Assembly (NCBI RefSeq): GCF_019320115.1
Contig: NC_089581.1
Coordinates: 69,832,448 to 69,896,447 of the forward strand
Length of the DNA stretch: 64,000 nt
Reading direction: 5' to 3'
DNA from: Miscanthus floridulus
Taxonomy: Eukaryota > Streptophyta > Magnoliopsida > Poales > Poaceae
Below are positions 30,210 through 41,935 of this stretch, piece after piece. A program made the translations under genes and the position numbers. Every line of letters begins with the position of its first letter. Position 1 is the stretch's first letter. The notes beneath the pieces were generated by a model that saw only the letters and a program-made list of their open reading frames with translations, did no database searches and was not told the DNA's origin.

Positions 30210-32386
30210 CATTACCAAATACGCCTTTGATTGGGCGGTGATCGATACGGATCCTGAGGATTAGGTGGATTATTGGAACCCGCCGACTGAGGCGCCGACT
30301 GAGGCTGCACAAAGGAGTATATATTCTATGTGTTAGACATGTACTTGGCTAGCTAATTAGAAATTACTTGCATGTAAGAGACTGCAATTAACTTTCATAC
30401 TCACAGGTGTAGGTCCATCCTAGGGTGAGGCTGTAGGTGGAGGTGGTGGAGCGAGCAGCTCAGGTGGCAAAGCAAGACCCGTATGTTGCCCAAGGCTTTG
30501 AAGAAAGGCCGTGATGCTCAACAACTGAGTCTCATAGGTCTCTGTGATGCCTATCAACCTACTCTCATAGTTCTGATGCTGGGACATCAGCTGCGCCTGC
30601 AGCTCTTGACGCTGCCGAGCTTCTTCTTCGAGCCGGGCCTACAACATTTCACTCCAATATTTCAGTAATGCATAGCTAATTACGGTGTGTAAAAGTCAAT
30701 ATACGACGAGTCAAACTGAAATTACCTCAAGGACGTTGACCCGCTGTTGTGCAATGGTCGGCCGTGTGCGTATGGCCGGGCTCTCGCTCGTGCTTCGAGC
30801 TCGGATCGTGGAGAGGTCGGGGACAGCGGTCGAGTCGATTGTGCCATCGGCAATCCACATGCGGCCGTGCTTCTTCCCTCCTCCCAACCTCATGACGAGC
30901 TCCGTATCAATCTCCTGCATGCACGGGTCGAAGTCTGGCCCATGGACTGACCTTGCCACCGACGTGTACTCGCTGATGCGGGTGTGGACGCTCGGGTTCG
31001 TGTACTCCTGGGACCCGTCCTCCAGGCTGAAGGAGACATCAAACGTCGCCTTTCCCTTGTGGGACATGCACCATGCCTAGAAGTCCGAGCACTCCTGGCC
31101 TTGATGTGCCACCCTCTACGAGAAAGACATCAAGAAGATTAGAAATCAGTCATAATTGAGCATCAGAATAGATAAATGAATTCGTGTACCCATGCGTCTC
31201 TGTATCCGGCGAGGTTGTGGCTGCCTTGATGGTGTGCTGGTCCTTCCATCTCCAAACGCCATTCCCTTGCAGCGTTGTGCGTCGAGGCATACCCCTCTGT
31301 AAACCAGTTGTCCACGATCTTCTCCCACGCCTCGGGATACGATCCGCACCACCAGGGAATCATTTGCATGTCATCCGGTAATTGACATATAAGATGATCG
31401 AATTAAACCTACTTATTCTCAAAATGAATCAATCTGGATGTTCTCATGTACCTCAATGTACTGCTCCCGGGTTAGGTCCATGGTTCTGGCGTTGGCCTTT
31501 TTGACCCTCTGTCCAAGCTTCGACCCGTAGTAGGTGACAACGGCCTGGATCTTCACCTCGTGAATCATGTCGATGACGAGCTTTTTGCAGGCTTTGGTCG
31601 CCACCTGATCCTTCCTGCCCTCAAATCCCTCCTCGCATTTGAAATAAGCCTGCAGACAAACACGATATTTGTATGGATATTTTTAAAGAAAAAGTTCAAT
31701 GAAAGAAGCAATGCTATGCGAGGAGACTTACCCAGAACTCCCCAATGACCCATGCTGCCTTGTTGGAGTACGGCTCCGTATCAGCGGATGGCGTAGTGGT
31801 CAAACGAACAGGCCGCCAATGTGTTGTTCTTGTACGTGACGACGCTGGGGTAGTGTTGCCTGCACAGAAGACCCAGGATGCCATTGGGGGCGCGTGCACC
31901 AGCACCAGACACAACCACCTAGTTCCTGTACATGTGATTAAGAAAAATTAGTAGTTCATCTTTGTTTGAACTTATCATATGAAGTAGGGGCAAATAAAAT
32001 GTCAAGTTTACTTACTTTTGCCCTTCAGGGCGAATCACTAGGCGGCGGTGAGGAAACGGAAAAGCAGGGAGGCTCGCGGGACCTCGTAGGTACACCCTCG
32101 GAGCAGAGGAAGAGGAACCCGTGCCTCCCGCCAAAACCTCCTGCTTGTCGAAGGACGCCTCCTCCTCGTCGCCCTCGGGGGGCGTCTGCGAAACCTCCTC
32201 CTCCTCTTGCTCCTCCTCCTTGTGCGCCCTCTCCACGGGCGTCACCGGCTCTGCCTCCTCCAACACTTGGAGATGTGCCGGGGGCCTCCTGCTCCTCGGG
32301 TTCCTCCTCCTCCTCGCATCCGACCCCTCGGCCTCCTCCCCCGCTTGGTAAAGCGACCTGACGGACCTGTGACACCCACCCGCCAT
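30210..32386 (-). pseudogene. TNPA/Transposase_24-type CACTA accessory protein
   Basis: Multi-exon minus-strand gene. Exon 1 runs from ATG 32386 (MAGGCHRSVRSL, then a Pro/Arg/Glu-rich low-complexity stretch) to a GTAAGT donor at 32015. Further exons are about 31927-31731 (LGLLCRQHYPSVVTYKNNTL, then a frame change, then AAWVIGEFW), about 31652-31453 (AYFKCEEGFEGRKDQVATKA... ARTMDLTREQYIE), about 31360-31190 (WFTEGYASTHNAAREWRL...HHQGSHNLAGYRDAW), about 31067-30724 (GKATFDVSFSLEDGSQEYTN...), about 30637-30408 (a coiled-coil-like EEEARQRQELQAQL segment) and a short last exon near 30300-30210. The order and the HHQGS..L..Y+.AW signature fit plant Transposase_24/TNPA-like proteins, which bind element ends and regulate excision. 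A stop in the last but one exon and the frame change make it a pseudogene. Exon edges are inferred. Confidence 0.7.
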
Positions 32387-32505
32387 CTTTGTTGAATCAC
32401 CTAAAAAAAGAAAAGTATTACATGTATTAGAAATAATATTCATGCTTAAAAAACACTTAATTAGAAATAGATGCAAAATGATAATCAACTTTAGTATTAC
32501 ATTTA

Positions 32506-35500
32506 TTAGAAATAATCGTCATTATTTGGATTAGCTGGATCATAGGTCTCATCATCGCTATCAACATTGTCCAAATCATCAACACTAATTGAAGGCGGAA
32601 TGTTGTCTTCATTGTCATTGCCTAAACGTAATCGCTCAAGCATTTGTAGATCATCCACATTTTGGACCTCATCTCCATCATCCTCATCATCAACCCTTTC
32701 ATTGTCTACTTCCATTTCTATCGCTTCGATTAAGTCTATCACAAAGCTTCCTTGTAGCCCCTCTTCTTGAAAGAACTCTTCCTCATATGTGCTTGGATTG
32801 AAGTTGTAATCTTCATCATTTGGGGCAGGTAGTTTACCATGTGGTGGTACCTTGTGCACAATAGCCCAACCCTTAAGCTCTTCGTCTTGGCACGCGTATG
32901 GCATATAATACACCTGGTAGGCCTGTTGAGCCACAATATAGACATCTTTTCCTGGGTAGACGGAATCTGGTTGAATCTCCACTAGCCCAAGATTAGGGGT
33001 CCGTCTCGTTGCTCCAGGGTCAAACTAGTGGCATTTGAATATGACAGGATTAAGAGCTTTGGAACCATAAAATGAAAGTTCATAGATTTCCTCAATTCTT
33101 CCATAATATTGGACCTCATCAGTGCCTAGTGTTAAAACTCCGCTATTTGTGGTGTTTCGATTGGGCCAACTCTGCTCATAGCATGTTGTTTGAAAGCGAT
33201 ATCCATTCACGTCGTAGCCGTTAAATGACTTGACCCTAATGGCACAACCGTTTGCAACCTGTCTTAACTCGTCACTTATAGTAACATCAGTTTAGGCCTT
33301 CCATTTGAACCAAGAAATGAAATCGGGCCTCCCTGGTCCCGCACCCTTTGAAAGAAGGGTATCAGTTTCCTGCAGGGTTGGATCCCTTCGTCCTTGCCAG
33401 GTTTGACGTGAATTCCCTGTACCAAAGAGAAATAAGGGGTTTGGATGCGAAATAGTGTGACGGCGTATCAAAACAAGGGGGTTGAGAACTTACCCAATGA
33501 ACGGCTGCACCTCGACAAGGTTGGTCAACACATACAGCATGATATTGCGCCACTCTTCATTTTTCAATTGCTTAGTGGTCGATGCACTTGCGCTTCCGAG
33601 CTACCCTTGGAAAAGGCTGAGCTTCGATTCATTTTCGCCAGCATTGTAACGAGGGGGTGGATTATGCACGCTAGGAAGGAGGTTTGGTTTGTAGTATTTC
33701 TGTGTGAAGGTTCCCACCTCCTCCCTAACGGTTTCCTCTACAATGGAAGCCTCAATTTTGGCCTTATTTCTACATTTTGTTCGAATAGTCTTCAGACATC
33801 TCTTGATTGGATAGCACCACCGGGCCTACACGGGCCCCCCCATACGTGCCTCATAGGGGAGGTGCATAATCAAATGCTGCATCGGCAAGAAGAAGCTGAG
33901 TGGAAAGATCTCCTCCAACTTACAGACCAACACAGGTGCCGCTTTTTCCAAGTCACGAACGATGGACCGGTCAAGCTCCTTTGCACAAAGCTGGCAAAAG
34001 AAATAGCTCAACTCTGCAAGCACTTACCATATATGATCAGGGACATAGCCTCGAACCATTGCTGGAAGAAGCCGCTCAATCCAGATGTGGAAGTCATGAC
34101 TCTTCATCCCGTTGACTCGCAGAGTGCCTAAGTTGACTCCCCTCCTCAGATTTGCTGCATACCCATCAGGGAACATTAGTGTTTGGATCCATTGAAGTAC
34201 TTCCCTCCTCTGATCCCTGGTCAAGACGAAATCGACCTTAGGCCGCCTCCATGTCTTGTTGCCTCTAGGAGGCTGCATCTCTTGCTTTGGTCTATCACAT
34301 AATGTTGCCAGGTCCACTCTAGCCTTAGTGTTGTCCTTAGACTTTTCAGTGTCCATGAGTGTTCCCCAAAGTGCCTCGGCGACATTCTTCTCGGTGTGCA
34401 TTACATCGATGTTATGTGGTAGAAGAAGGTCATCGAAATAGGGGAGCCTCGTCAAGCCTAACTTATGTGTCCACTTATGTTGCTCACCATATCCCACAAA
34501 CCCACCATCTGGAGCGGACACGAGAGCATCTATCTACGAATGAACCTCGGCACCAGTCATCATCCGCGGTGGAGGGTCTATCACTACGACACCTTTCGTA
34601 AAGTTCTTGATGTCTTGTCTGAATGGATGCTTAGAAGGGAGGAATTGCCAATGTGCGTCGAACGACGAATACTTGCCACCCTTCCGTAACCAGATGAACC
34701 TCAAAGCTTCCTTGCATACTGGGCATGGGAACTTCCCGTGAACACACCAACCGCTGAATAACCCATACGCCAGGAAGTCATGCATGGAGTACTGGTACCA
34801 AACGTGCATTTTGAAGCTTGTCTTTGTAGCTCTGTCGTATGTCCATACCCCTACCTCCCAAGCATGGATCAATTCATCAATCACCGGCTCCATGAACACA
34901 CCCATATTACTCCCCGGGTGTCCAAGAATTATAAACGACAAGAATATGTTATGTCATTCAAAGGAGACAACGGGGGTGGAGATTGAGGGGGATAACGAAC
35001 ACGGGCCAACATGTGTATGGGGCAGCCATCATTCCATAAGGATTGAACCCGTCTGTTGCCAATGCAACACGTACATTATGAGCCTCTCTAGCTTTTTCAC
35101 GATATATGTCATCGAAGTGTTTCCATGCTTCACCATCGGCTAGATGCACCATCTTCTCCGGACTGTACCATTTTCCATTTTTGTGCCATGTCATCTGTTT
35201 CATGGATTCCTCGTTCATGAATAGCCATTGGATCCTCGATAGGAACGGAAGATGTCATATGATCTTCACTGGGACTGTCGTCTGACTCTTCTAACCATCA
35301 CTAGAGTCTGTCTCCAGGTACCTAGACGATTCACACTTTGGACAGTACTTTGCGTCCACATGTTCTTTCCAGAACAGGACGCACCCCTTCGGACAAGCAT
35401 GTATCTGCTCGTACGGCATCTTAAGTGCCCAAAGGAGCTTCTATCAATCGTACATGCTCTTTGGCAGAATGTGGCCCTCCAGAAGCAGGGTGCCAATCAC

Positions 35501-36031
35501 GATCAACATCTTATCGAAGCCGTCTCGACTGATGTTTAACTCGGACTTCAACGCCATCAAGCGTCCAATGGCGTCAAGTTCAGACACCGAGGACCAATTG
35601 TAAAGGGGCTTCTGAGCAGAGTTCATCATCTCGTAGAAAGCCTTTGTGGCTGCCTCCATCTCCTCCTTCTCGCGTTCGTCAACATCGAGTGCTTAGTGAA
35701 CATCATCTAACAAGTCTGGTACACCGGCATCATCATCAAAAGCTTCGACGCGTGGTCTCACCACCTCCTCTCTCATACGAAGGGCTTCACCATGGTAGAT
35801 CCACTAGGTGTAGCTCGGCATATATCCATTCTTCACAAGATGTTTACCCACGTCGACCATGTTTATCCTTCTCCTGTTTGCACATTTGGAGCAGGGACAC
35901 GGCTCTAGCAGATGTGATGACGAAGCCTTGCCAAATGCCTTGTTCAAAAAAGCCTTGGTCTTGTGAAACCATTCATCTGTGTACTCCATGTGACTTTTCC
36001 AGCCCATGTACATCCACTGACGGTCATCCAT
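32506..36031 (-). pseudogene. TNP2-type CACTA transposase
   Basis: Starts at ATG 36031 (MDDRQWMYMGWKSHMEYTDEWF) with the transposase-associated N-terminal domain (LEPCPCSKCANRR, H...NGYMPSYT). Then: an acidic linker; a Cys pair block (CPKGCVLFWKEH, YCPKCESSRY) near 35400-35300; the Transposase_21/TNP2 core at 35218-34024 (DGFNPYGMM; FMEPVIDELIHAWEVGVWTYD; LFSGWCVHGKFPCPVCK; LPHNIDVMHTEKNVAEAL; DGYAANLRRGVN); a 33826-34023 segment (LSYFFCQLCAKELDRS); and an acidic C terminus at 32982-32506 (QVYYMPYACQDEELKGWAIVHKV, D/E/N-rich end). In-frame stops occur, for example near 35803, 35696 and 35437, with at least one shift near 34950, so it is not functional. TNP2 proteins are the cleaving transposase of CACTA elements and would act at the CACTA ends and TTTGCCGAGTG zones. 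Confidence 0.8.
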
Positions 36032-36699
36032 CCTCTAAAATGCCAGCGAGTAATGCAACCATCAACTACATCTACACGACTTTCATACTGTCTAATAGGT
36101 GAGGATAGGTCCTAATCCCACCCATGGATGCGTAGATGAGGTTAGTTACCATGGTCTGCTCCTATCCCAGACATAATTTCAGCAGCACCTCCCTGTTGTT
36201 CTCCCGATACACGTCCTGGCAGGGAGAGTGTGTATCTGGAGAACAATGGGGAGGTAATGCCGAAACCCTATCTCGGATCGGAGCAGACCATGGAAACTAA
36301 ACTCATCTACGCATCCACGGGCTGTCCAAATAACGTGGACAATCTAAAAAAGATACGGCTGTAGATATGCAAAGATATGCATACCACCAACCATATCTCT
36401 TTCGGACGGGAGACGCCTAACTTGGTTACGCGATCTACGACCAAGGTACGCAAAAGAGGGGTTATTCCTAGGGTGTCGGGTGGAGTCAGGCTAGCGGGAC
36501 GGTGGCGAGTCGGTGCAGTGGCGAGGCGACGCGATGCAGGCAGACCCACAATGCCGAGGAAGATGATCGGTGTAGCCAAGGCGCTCCGGCTCCGCTCAGA
36601 CAGTTCCTTCACCTGCATGAAAAACAAATAGATTTTGGTTAATTCTAAATTTTGGTAGCACCTCCCCTGCACGGGGAGGTTTCCAAAACCTACAAAAAA

Positions 36700-36785
36700 C
36701 AATGGCACGAAGGCCAACAATCACAATGGCTCAAAGGCCGACAATCGCAACGGCTCAAAGGCCGACAATCACAATGGCACATCAT
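36700..36785. repeat. Short tandem repeat, about 24-bp units, CACTA 5' leader
   Basis: Four imperfect units of the form aatggctcaaaggccgacaatc stand just upstream of the TNP2 gene. A diverged homologous block recurs at about 40165-40240 in the duplicated 5' segment. A promoter-proximal or leader role is possible but only inferred. Confidence 0.6.
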
Positions 36786-36849
36786 TATACCTTGGCGGCA
36801 GAGGCGTCGACGAGACGGGAACACGGGGAAGATGGCGCCGAGAACGGAA

Positions 36850-37425
36850 TGGGAAGGCAACCTCCTTCCTCCTTCCTCATTCCTCCTTCCTCTCCTTCCT
36901 CCTTCCTCTCCCCCTTCTTCCTCCTTCTGCACCGGTCGTTCGGTGGGGCATGACGGGGCGGGGAGCGGTGGGGCAGTGGCCGGCAGGGCCGGGTGCGGCG
37001 CTCTTCGCCGGTCGCGGCGCGACGCAAATCGGCGGCGGGGAGGGTTGGGGCAGGGCTTGATGCCGGCGTTGGGGCAGCGCGCGCGTGTAGCGGCGGCGCG
37101 GGCGCGGCGGGCGGCGCAAGCTACGCAGGCACGCGCGGGCACGCGCGGGCGTTGGGGTAGCATGGGCCGAGGCGCAGTGGCAGCGCGTGCGGCCGCGCGC
37201 AGCGTCAAAGGCGGCGTGGGCGCGCGCGGGCGGTGGGGCAGCGCGGGGCAGGGCGCCGTTGCAGCGCGGACGGGCGCGGCGGCGGCGTGGGCGCACGCGG
37301 GCGGCGGGGCAGCGCGGGGCGAGGCGCCGGGCAGCACGCGTGGGCGGCGCGGGCGCGGGTGCGGCGGCGCGTAGGCGGTTGCATAGGGTTTGGCCGGCAT
37401 GGGCCGGCCGGGGCCCATTTTGATG
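36850..37425. other. GC-rich island in CACTA 5' region
   Basis: About 570 bp of very GC-rich, CpG-rich sequence between the TNP2 start and the internal TTTGCCGAGTG block, preceded by a CT-rich track (36860-36925). Ala/Arg/Gly/Pro frames are open on both strands, the usual artefact of such composition, and none has a recognised domain. A homologous copy lies at about 40320-40846. Its place next to the transposase start fits a CpG-rich promoter region. That role is an inference. Confidence 0.6.
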
Positions 37426-37652
37426 TTAGGTCCTTTGCCGAGTGCCACGGGCCGGCACTCGGCAAAGGTTTTTTTATTTTTTTTTGTTTATTTTCTTTGC
37501 CGAGTGCCCTGTCTCTGGCACTCGGCAAAGATTATTTATTTTTTTTGTTTATTTTCTTTGCCGAGTGCCCTGGCTCTAGCACTCGGCAAAGGTTTTTATT
37601 TTTTTTTGTTTATTTTCTTTGCCGAATGCCCTGTCTCTAGCACTCGGCAAAG

Positions 37653-38709
37653 GTTTTTTTAATTTTTTGTTTATTTTCGTTGCCGAGTGCCCTGTCTCTG
37701 GCACTCGGCAAAGACCCCCTTTGCCGAGTGCCAGGTCTGGCACTCGGCCAAGAATTTTTTTTTTGCTCCTAGATTTTCTCTTTAGGGTTTCTACAGTGCT
37801 TTAAAGTACATGTTAAAATTTGGTTGAATTTTGTGACTTTTTACCATATTTTTAGAATTATTTTTGTTTTGTTGATTTATTTCGCAAAAAGCAAGTTTGA
37901 ACTGCAAGTGCATCGAATAATGAAATCTAATCATTCGAAAAATGATTGTCACGCTAGTGAGTGTGTTTTGCGGCCGTATCTAGGAACTTGCGGGATATTT
38001 TTCACATCTTGTTAACGAAACATGAGGACAAAGTTGCGGCCAAAGTGTTTTTAAATTGTATAAAATTCAAACGAATTCAGAAAATCACGAAACTTGTAGA
38101 TGCATCGTTATATAGGATGTGGAGCCTATGGTAAAAAATTGAAAAAGTTTCGTGCACGTTGTGTGGAGATGTCCTGGTTTCTAAGCACCGTACGTGACAA
38201 CGTGCACGTAACTTTTTCAAATTTTTACCATAGGCTCCACATGCTATATAACGATGCATCCACAAGTTTCGTGATTTTCTGAATTCGTTTGAATTTTATA
38301 CAATTTAAAAACATTTTGGCCGCAACTTTGTCCTCATGTTTCGTTAACCAGATGTGAAAAATATCCCACAAGTTCCTGGATACGGCCTCAAAACACACTC
38401 ACTAGCGTGACAATCATTTTTTGAATGATTAGATTTCATTATTCGATGCACTTGCTGTTCAAACTTGCTTTTTGCAAAATAAATCAACAAAACAAAAATA
38501 ATTCTAAAAATATAGTAAAAAGTCACAAAATTCAACCAAATTTTAACATGTACTTTAAAGCACTGTATAAACCCTAAAGAAAAAAACCTGGGAGCAAAAA
38601 TAAAAAAAAATCTTTGCCGAGTGCTAGACCTGGCACTCGGCAAAGGGGTCTTTGCCGAGTACCAGAGACAGGGCACTCGGCAAAGAAAATAAACAAAAAA
38701 TTAAAAAAA
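37653..38709. repeat. Palindrome with about 510-bp arms inside the CACTA
   Basis: Left arm 37653-38162 and right arm 38197-38709 are inverted copies with few differences, separated by a loop of 34 bases (38163-38196). Each arm contains TTTGCCGAGTG palindromes at its outer end and a non-coding stretch (for example cgcaactttgtcctcatg) inside. The right arm plus loop occurs a third time, in direct orientation, at about 40847-41353 next to the right terminus. So the 5' subterminal zone of the element exists in three copies. Confidence 0.85.
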
Positions 38710-39496
38710 ACGGAAGATGCCGTACGATCTTCATTGGGACTGTCGTCTGACTCTTTTGACCATCACCAGAGTCTGTCTCCAGGTACCTAGACGATTCACA
38801 CTTTGGACAGTACTTTGCGTCCTCATGTTCTTTCCAGAATAGGACGCACCCCTTCGGACAAGCATGTATCTGCTCATACAGCATCTTAAGTGCCCGAAGG
38901 AGCTTCTGTGAATCGTACATGCTCTTTGGCAGAATGTGGCCCTCCGGAAGCAGGGTGCCAATCACGATCAACATCTTATCGAAGCCGTCTCGACTGATGT
39001 TTAACTCAGACTTCAACGCCATCAAGCGTCCAATGGTGTCAAGTTCAGACACCGAGGACCGATCGTGAAGGGGCTTCTGAGCAGAGTTCATCATCTCGTA
39101 GAAAGCCTTTGTGGCTGCCTCCATCTCCTCCTTCTCGCGTTCGTCGACACCGAGTGCTTGGTGAACATCATCTAACAAGTCTGGTACACCGGCATCATCA
39201 TCAAAAGCTTCGACACGTGGTCTCACCACCTCCTCTCTCGTACGATGGGCTTCACCATGGTAGATCCACCGGGTGTAGCTCGGCATATATCCATTCTTCA
39301 CAAGATGTTTACCCATGTCGACCATGTTTATCCTTCTCCTGTTTGCACATTTGGAGCAGGGACATGGCTCTAGCAGATGTGATGATGAAGCCTTGCCAAA
39401 TGCCTTGTTCAAAAAAGCCTTGGTCTTGCGAAACCATTCATCTGTGTACTCCGTGTGACTTTTCCAGCCCGTGTACATCCACTGACGGTCATCCAT
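38710..39496 (-). pseudogene. Second, truncated TNP2 5' copy
   Basis: Starts at ATG 39496 with MDDRQWMYTGWKSHTEYTDEWF and stays open for about 260 codons of TNP2 sequence: transposase-associated domain, acidic linker, CPKGCVLFWKEH, YCPKCESSRYLETD. In the main copy at 36031 the same stretch is broken by stops. It is cut at 38710, where the frame runs into the palindrome's TTTGCCGAGTG block. It parallels 35246-36031 at an offset of about 3465 bp. If transcribed it would give only an N-terminal, DNA-binding-like fragment, which could act as a competitor of full transposase. That last point is speculation. Confidence 0.8.
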
Positions 39497-40846
39497 CCTC
39501 TAAAATGCCAGCGAGTAATGCAACCATCAACTACATCTACACGACTTTCATACTGTCTAATAGGTGAGGATAGGTCCTAATCCCACCCGCGGATGCGTAG
39601 ATGAGGTTAGTTACCATGGTCTGCTCCTATCCCAGACATAATTTCAGCAGCACCTCCCCGTTGTTCTCCCGATACACGTCCTGGCAGGGAGAGTGTGTAT
39701 CCGGAGAACAACGGGGAGGTAATGCCGAAACCCTGTCTCGGATCGGAGCGGACCATGGAAACTAAACTCATCTACGCATCCGTGGGCTATCCAAATAACG
39801 TGGACAATCTAAAAAAGATACGGCCATAGATATGCAAAGATATGCATACCACCAACCGTATCTCTTTCGGACGGGAGACGCCTAACTTGGTTATGCGATC
39901 TACGACCAAGGTACGCAAAAGAGGGGTTATACCAAGGGTGTCGGTGGAGTCAGGCTAGCGGGGCGGTGGCGAGTCGGTGCAGTGGCGAGGCAACGCGATG
40001 CAGGCAGACCCGCAACGCCGAGGAAGACGATCGGTGTAGCCAAGGCACTCCGGCTCCTCTCAGACAGTTCCTTCACCTACATGAAAAACAAATAGATTTT
40101 GGTCAATTCTAAATTTTGGTAGCACCTCCCCTGCACAGAGAGGTTTCCAAAACCTACAAAAAACAACGGCACGAAGGCTGACAATCACAACGGCTCGAAG
40201 GCCGACAATCACAACGGCTCAAAGGCCGACAATCACAATGGCACATCATTATACCTTGGCGGCAGAGGCGTCACGAGACGGGAACACGGGGAAGATGGCG
40301 CCGGGAACGGAACGGGAAGGCAACCTCCTTCCTCCTTCCTCATTCCTCCTTCCTCTCCTTCCTCCTTCCTCTCCCCCTTCTTCCTCCTTCTGCACCGGTC
40401 GTTCGGTGGGGCGTGGCGGGGCAGGGAGCGGTGGGGCAGCGGCCGGCAGGGCCGGGTGCGGCACTCTTCGCCGGTCGCGGCACGACGCAAATCGGCGGCG
40501 GGGAGGGTCGGGGCGGGGCTTGATGCCGGCGTCGGGGCAGCGCGCGCGTGTAGCGGCGGGGCGGGGCGGGGCGCCGGGGCAGCGCGCGCGGGCGCGGCAG
40601 GCGGCGTGGGCTACGCAGGCAGTCCGCGGGTGGTGCGGGCGCGCGCGGGCGTTGGGGCAGCGCGGGCCGAGGCGCAGTGGCAGTGCGTGCGGCCGCACGC
40701 GGCATCAAAGGCGGCACGGGCGCGCGCGGGCGTTGGGGCAGCGCGGGCCGAGGCGCAGTGGCAGCACGTGCGGCCGCGCGCGGCGTCAAAGGCGGCGCGG
40801 GCGCGCGCGGGCGGCGGGGCAGCGCGGGGCGGGGCGCCGTTGCACG
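39497..40846. repeat. Direct duplication of CACTA 5' leader and GC island
   Basis: Collinear with 36032-37425: same ggtgaggataggtcc leader phrase, same cctccccgttgttctcc inverted phrase, same 24-bp repeats, CT track and GC-rich island, with scattered substitutions and a shorter or rearranged GC part. Together with 38710-39496 it forms a direct duplication of about 2.1 kb. Confidence 0.8.
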
Positions 40847-41299
40847 TTGTGTGGAGATGTCATGGTTTCTAAGCACCGTACGTGACAACGTGCACGTAAC
40901 TTTTTCAAATTTTTACCATAGGCTCCGCATGCTATATAACGATGCATCCACAAGTTTCGTGATTTTCTGAATTCGTTTGAATTTTATACAATTTAAAAAC
41001 ACTTTGGCCACAACTTTGTCCTCATGTTTCGTTAACCAGATGTAAAAAATATCCCGCAAATTCCTGGATACAGCCTCAAAACACACTCACTAGCGTGACA
41101 ATCATTTTTTGAATGATTAGATTTCATTATTCGATGCACTTGCAGTTCAAACTTGCTTTTTGCAAAATAAATCAACAAAACAAAAATAATTCTAAAAATA
41201 TAGTAAAAAGTCACAAAATTCAACCAAATTTTAACATGTACTTTAAAGCACTGTATAAACCCTAAAGAAAAAATCTGGGAGCAAAAATAAAAAAAAAAA

Positions 41300-41791
41300 T
41301 TCTTTGCCGAGTGCTAGAGATAGGGCACTCGGCAAAGAAAATAAACAAAAAATTAAAAAAACCCTTTGCCGAGTGCTAGAGACAGGGCACTCGGCAAAGA
41401 AAATAAACAAAAAAAATAAAAACCTTTGCCGAGTGCCAGAGCTAGGGCACTCGGCAAAGAAAATAAACAAAAAAAATAAAAAATCTTTGCCGAGTGCTAG
41501 AGACAGGGCACTTGGCAAAGAAAATAAACAAAAAATTAAAAAAAATTAAAAAATTCGTTGCCGAGTGTCTGACGGCGACCACTCGGCAAAGCCTAACAGT
41601 GGGTGGCCGCCGTCACCTCGGTTAGCCTTTGCCGAGTGTTTAGCTTTGCCGAGAGCCCGACACTCGGCAAAGGGAGGCTTTGCCGAGTGCCTGGCACTCG
41701 GCAAAGATGGATATGCCGAGTGTTTGTCCTTGCCGAGTGCGGCACTCGGCAAAGTAGGAAACACTCGGCAAATCCCCTGTTTCCCGTAGTG
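41300..41791. repeat. CACTA right terminus and subterminal repeat array
   Basis: Five or more spaced TTTGCCGAGTG palindromes separated by aaaataaacaaaaaa spacers (41300-41525), then a denser block (41560-41770), ending in the terminal repeat that closes with cccgtagtg at 41791. It is the 5' end relative to the two transposase genes. Confidence 0.85.
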
Positions 41792-41794
41792 ATA

Positions 41795-41935
41795 GTTTTA
41801 AATTTGTTGTCTGGAGATGAATGTAAGTAAAATAGAGATGTATTGCCATGATATATGAATCAAATCCCTTCCCTGTTAAAAAACACTTTTCTCATATTTT
41901 TTGTACTAGCATGATATATGAATGAAATCCCTTCC
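41795..41935. repeat. Direct repeat near CACTA insertion site
   Basis: A 25-bp phrase starting catgatatatgaat occurs at about 41850 and again at about 41911, with one internal difference. No coding content. Probably a small local duplication. Confidence 0.5.

Larger units (their letters stand above)
29315..41791 (-). mobile_element. CACTA (En/Spm-type) transposon, 12.5 kb, 5' side duplicated
   Basis: Left terminus CACAACTGGAAACAGG (29315) matches the reverse complement of the right terminus, CACTACGGGAAACAGG (ending 41791). Both are followed by TTTGCCGAGTG repeats. The trinucleotide ATA flanks both sides (29312-29314 and 41792-41794), the 3-bp target duplication expected of CACTA elements. 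Transcription is leftward: a TNP2-type gene (36031 to about 32506), then a TNPA/Transposase_24-type gene (32386 to about 30210). Both are damaged. On the right the element carries an extra 5' segment and a large palindrome. The left terminus has mutated from CACTA to CACAA, which may impair excision. Confidence 0.9.

Noticed and set aside
36652..37448. 240-252 codon Ala/Arg/Gly/Pro frames on both strands
   Set aside because: Open on both strands because of extreme GC content. No domain. The same occurs at 40238-40888.
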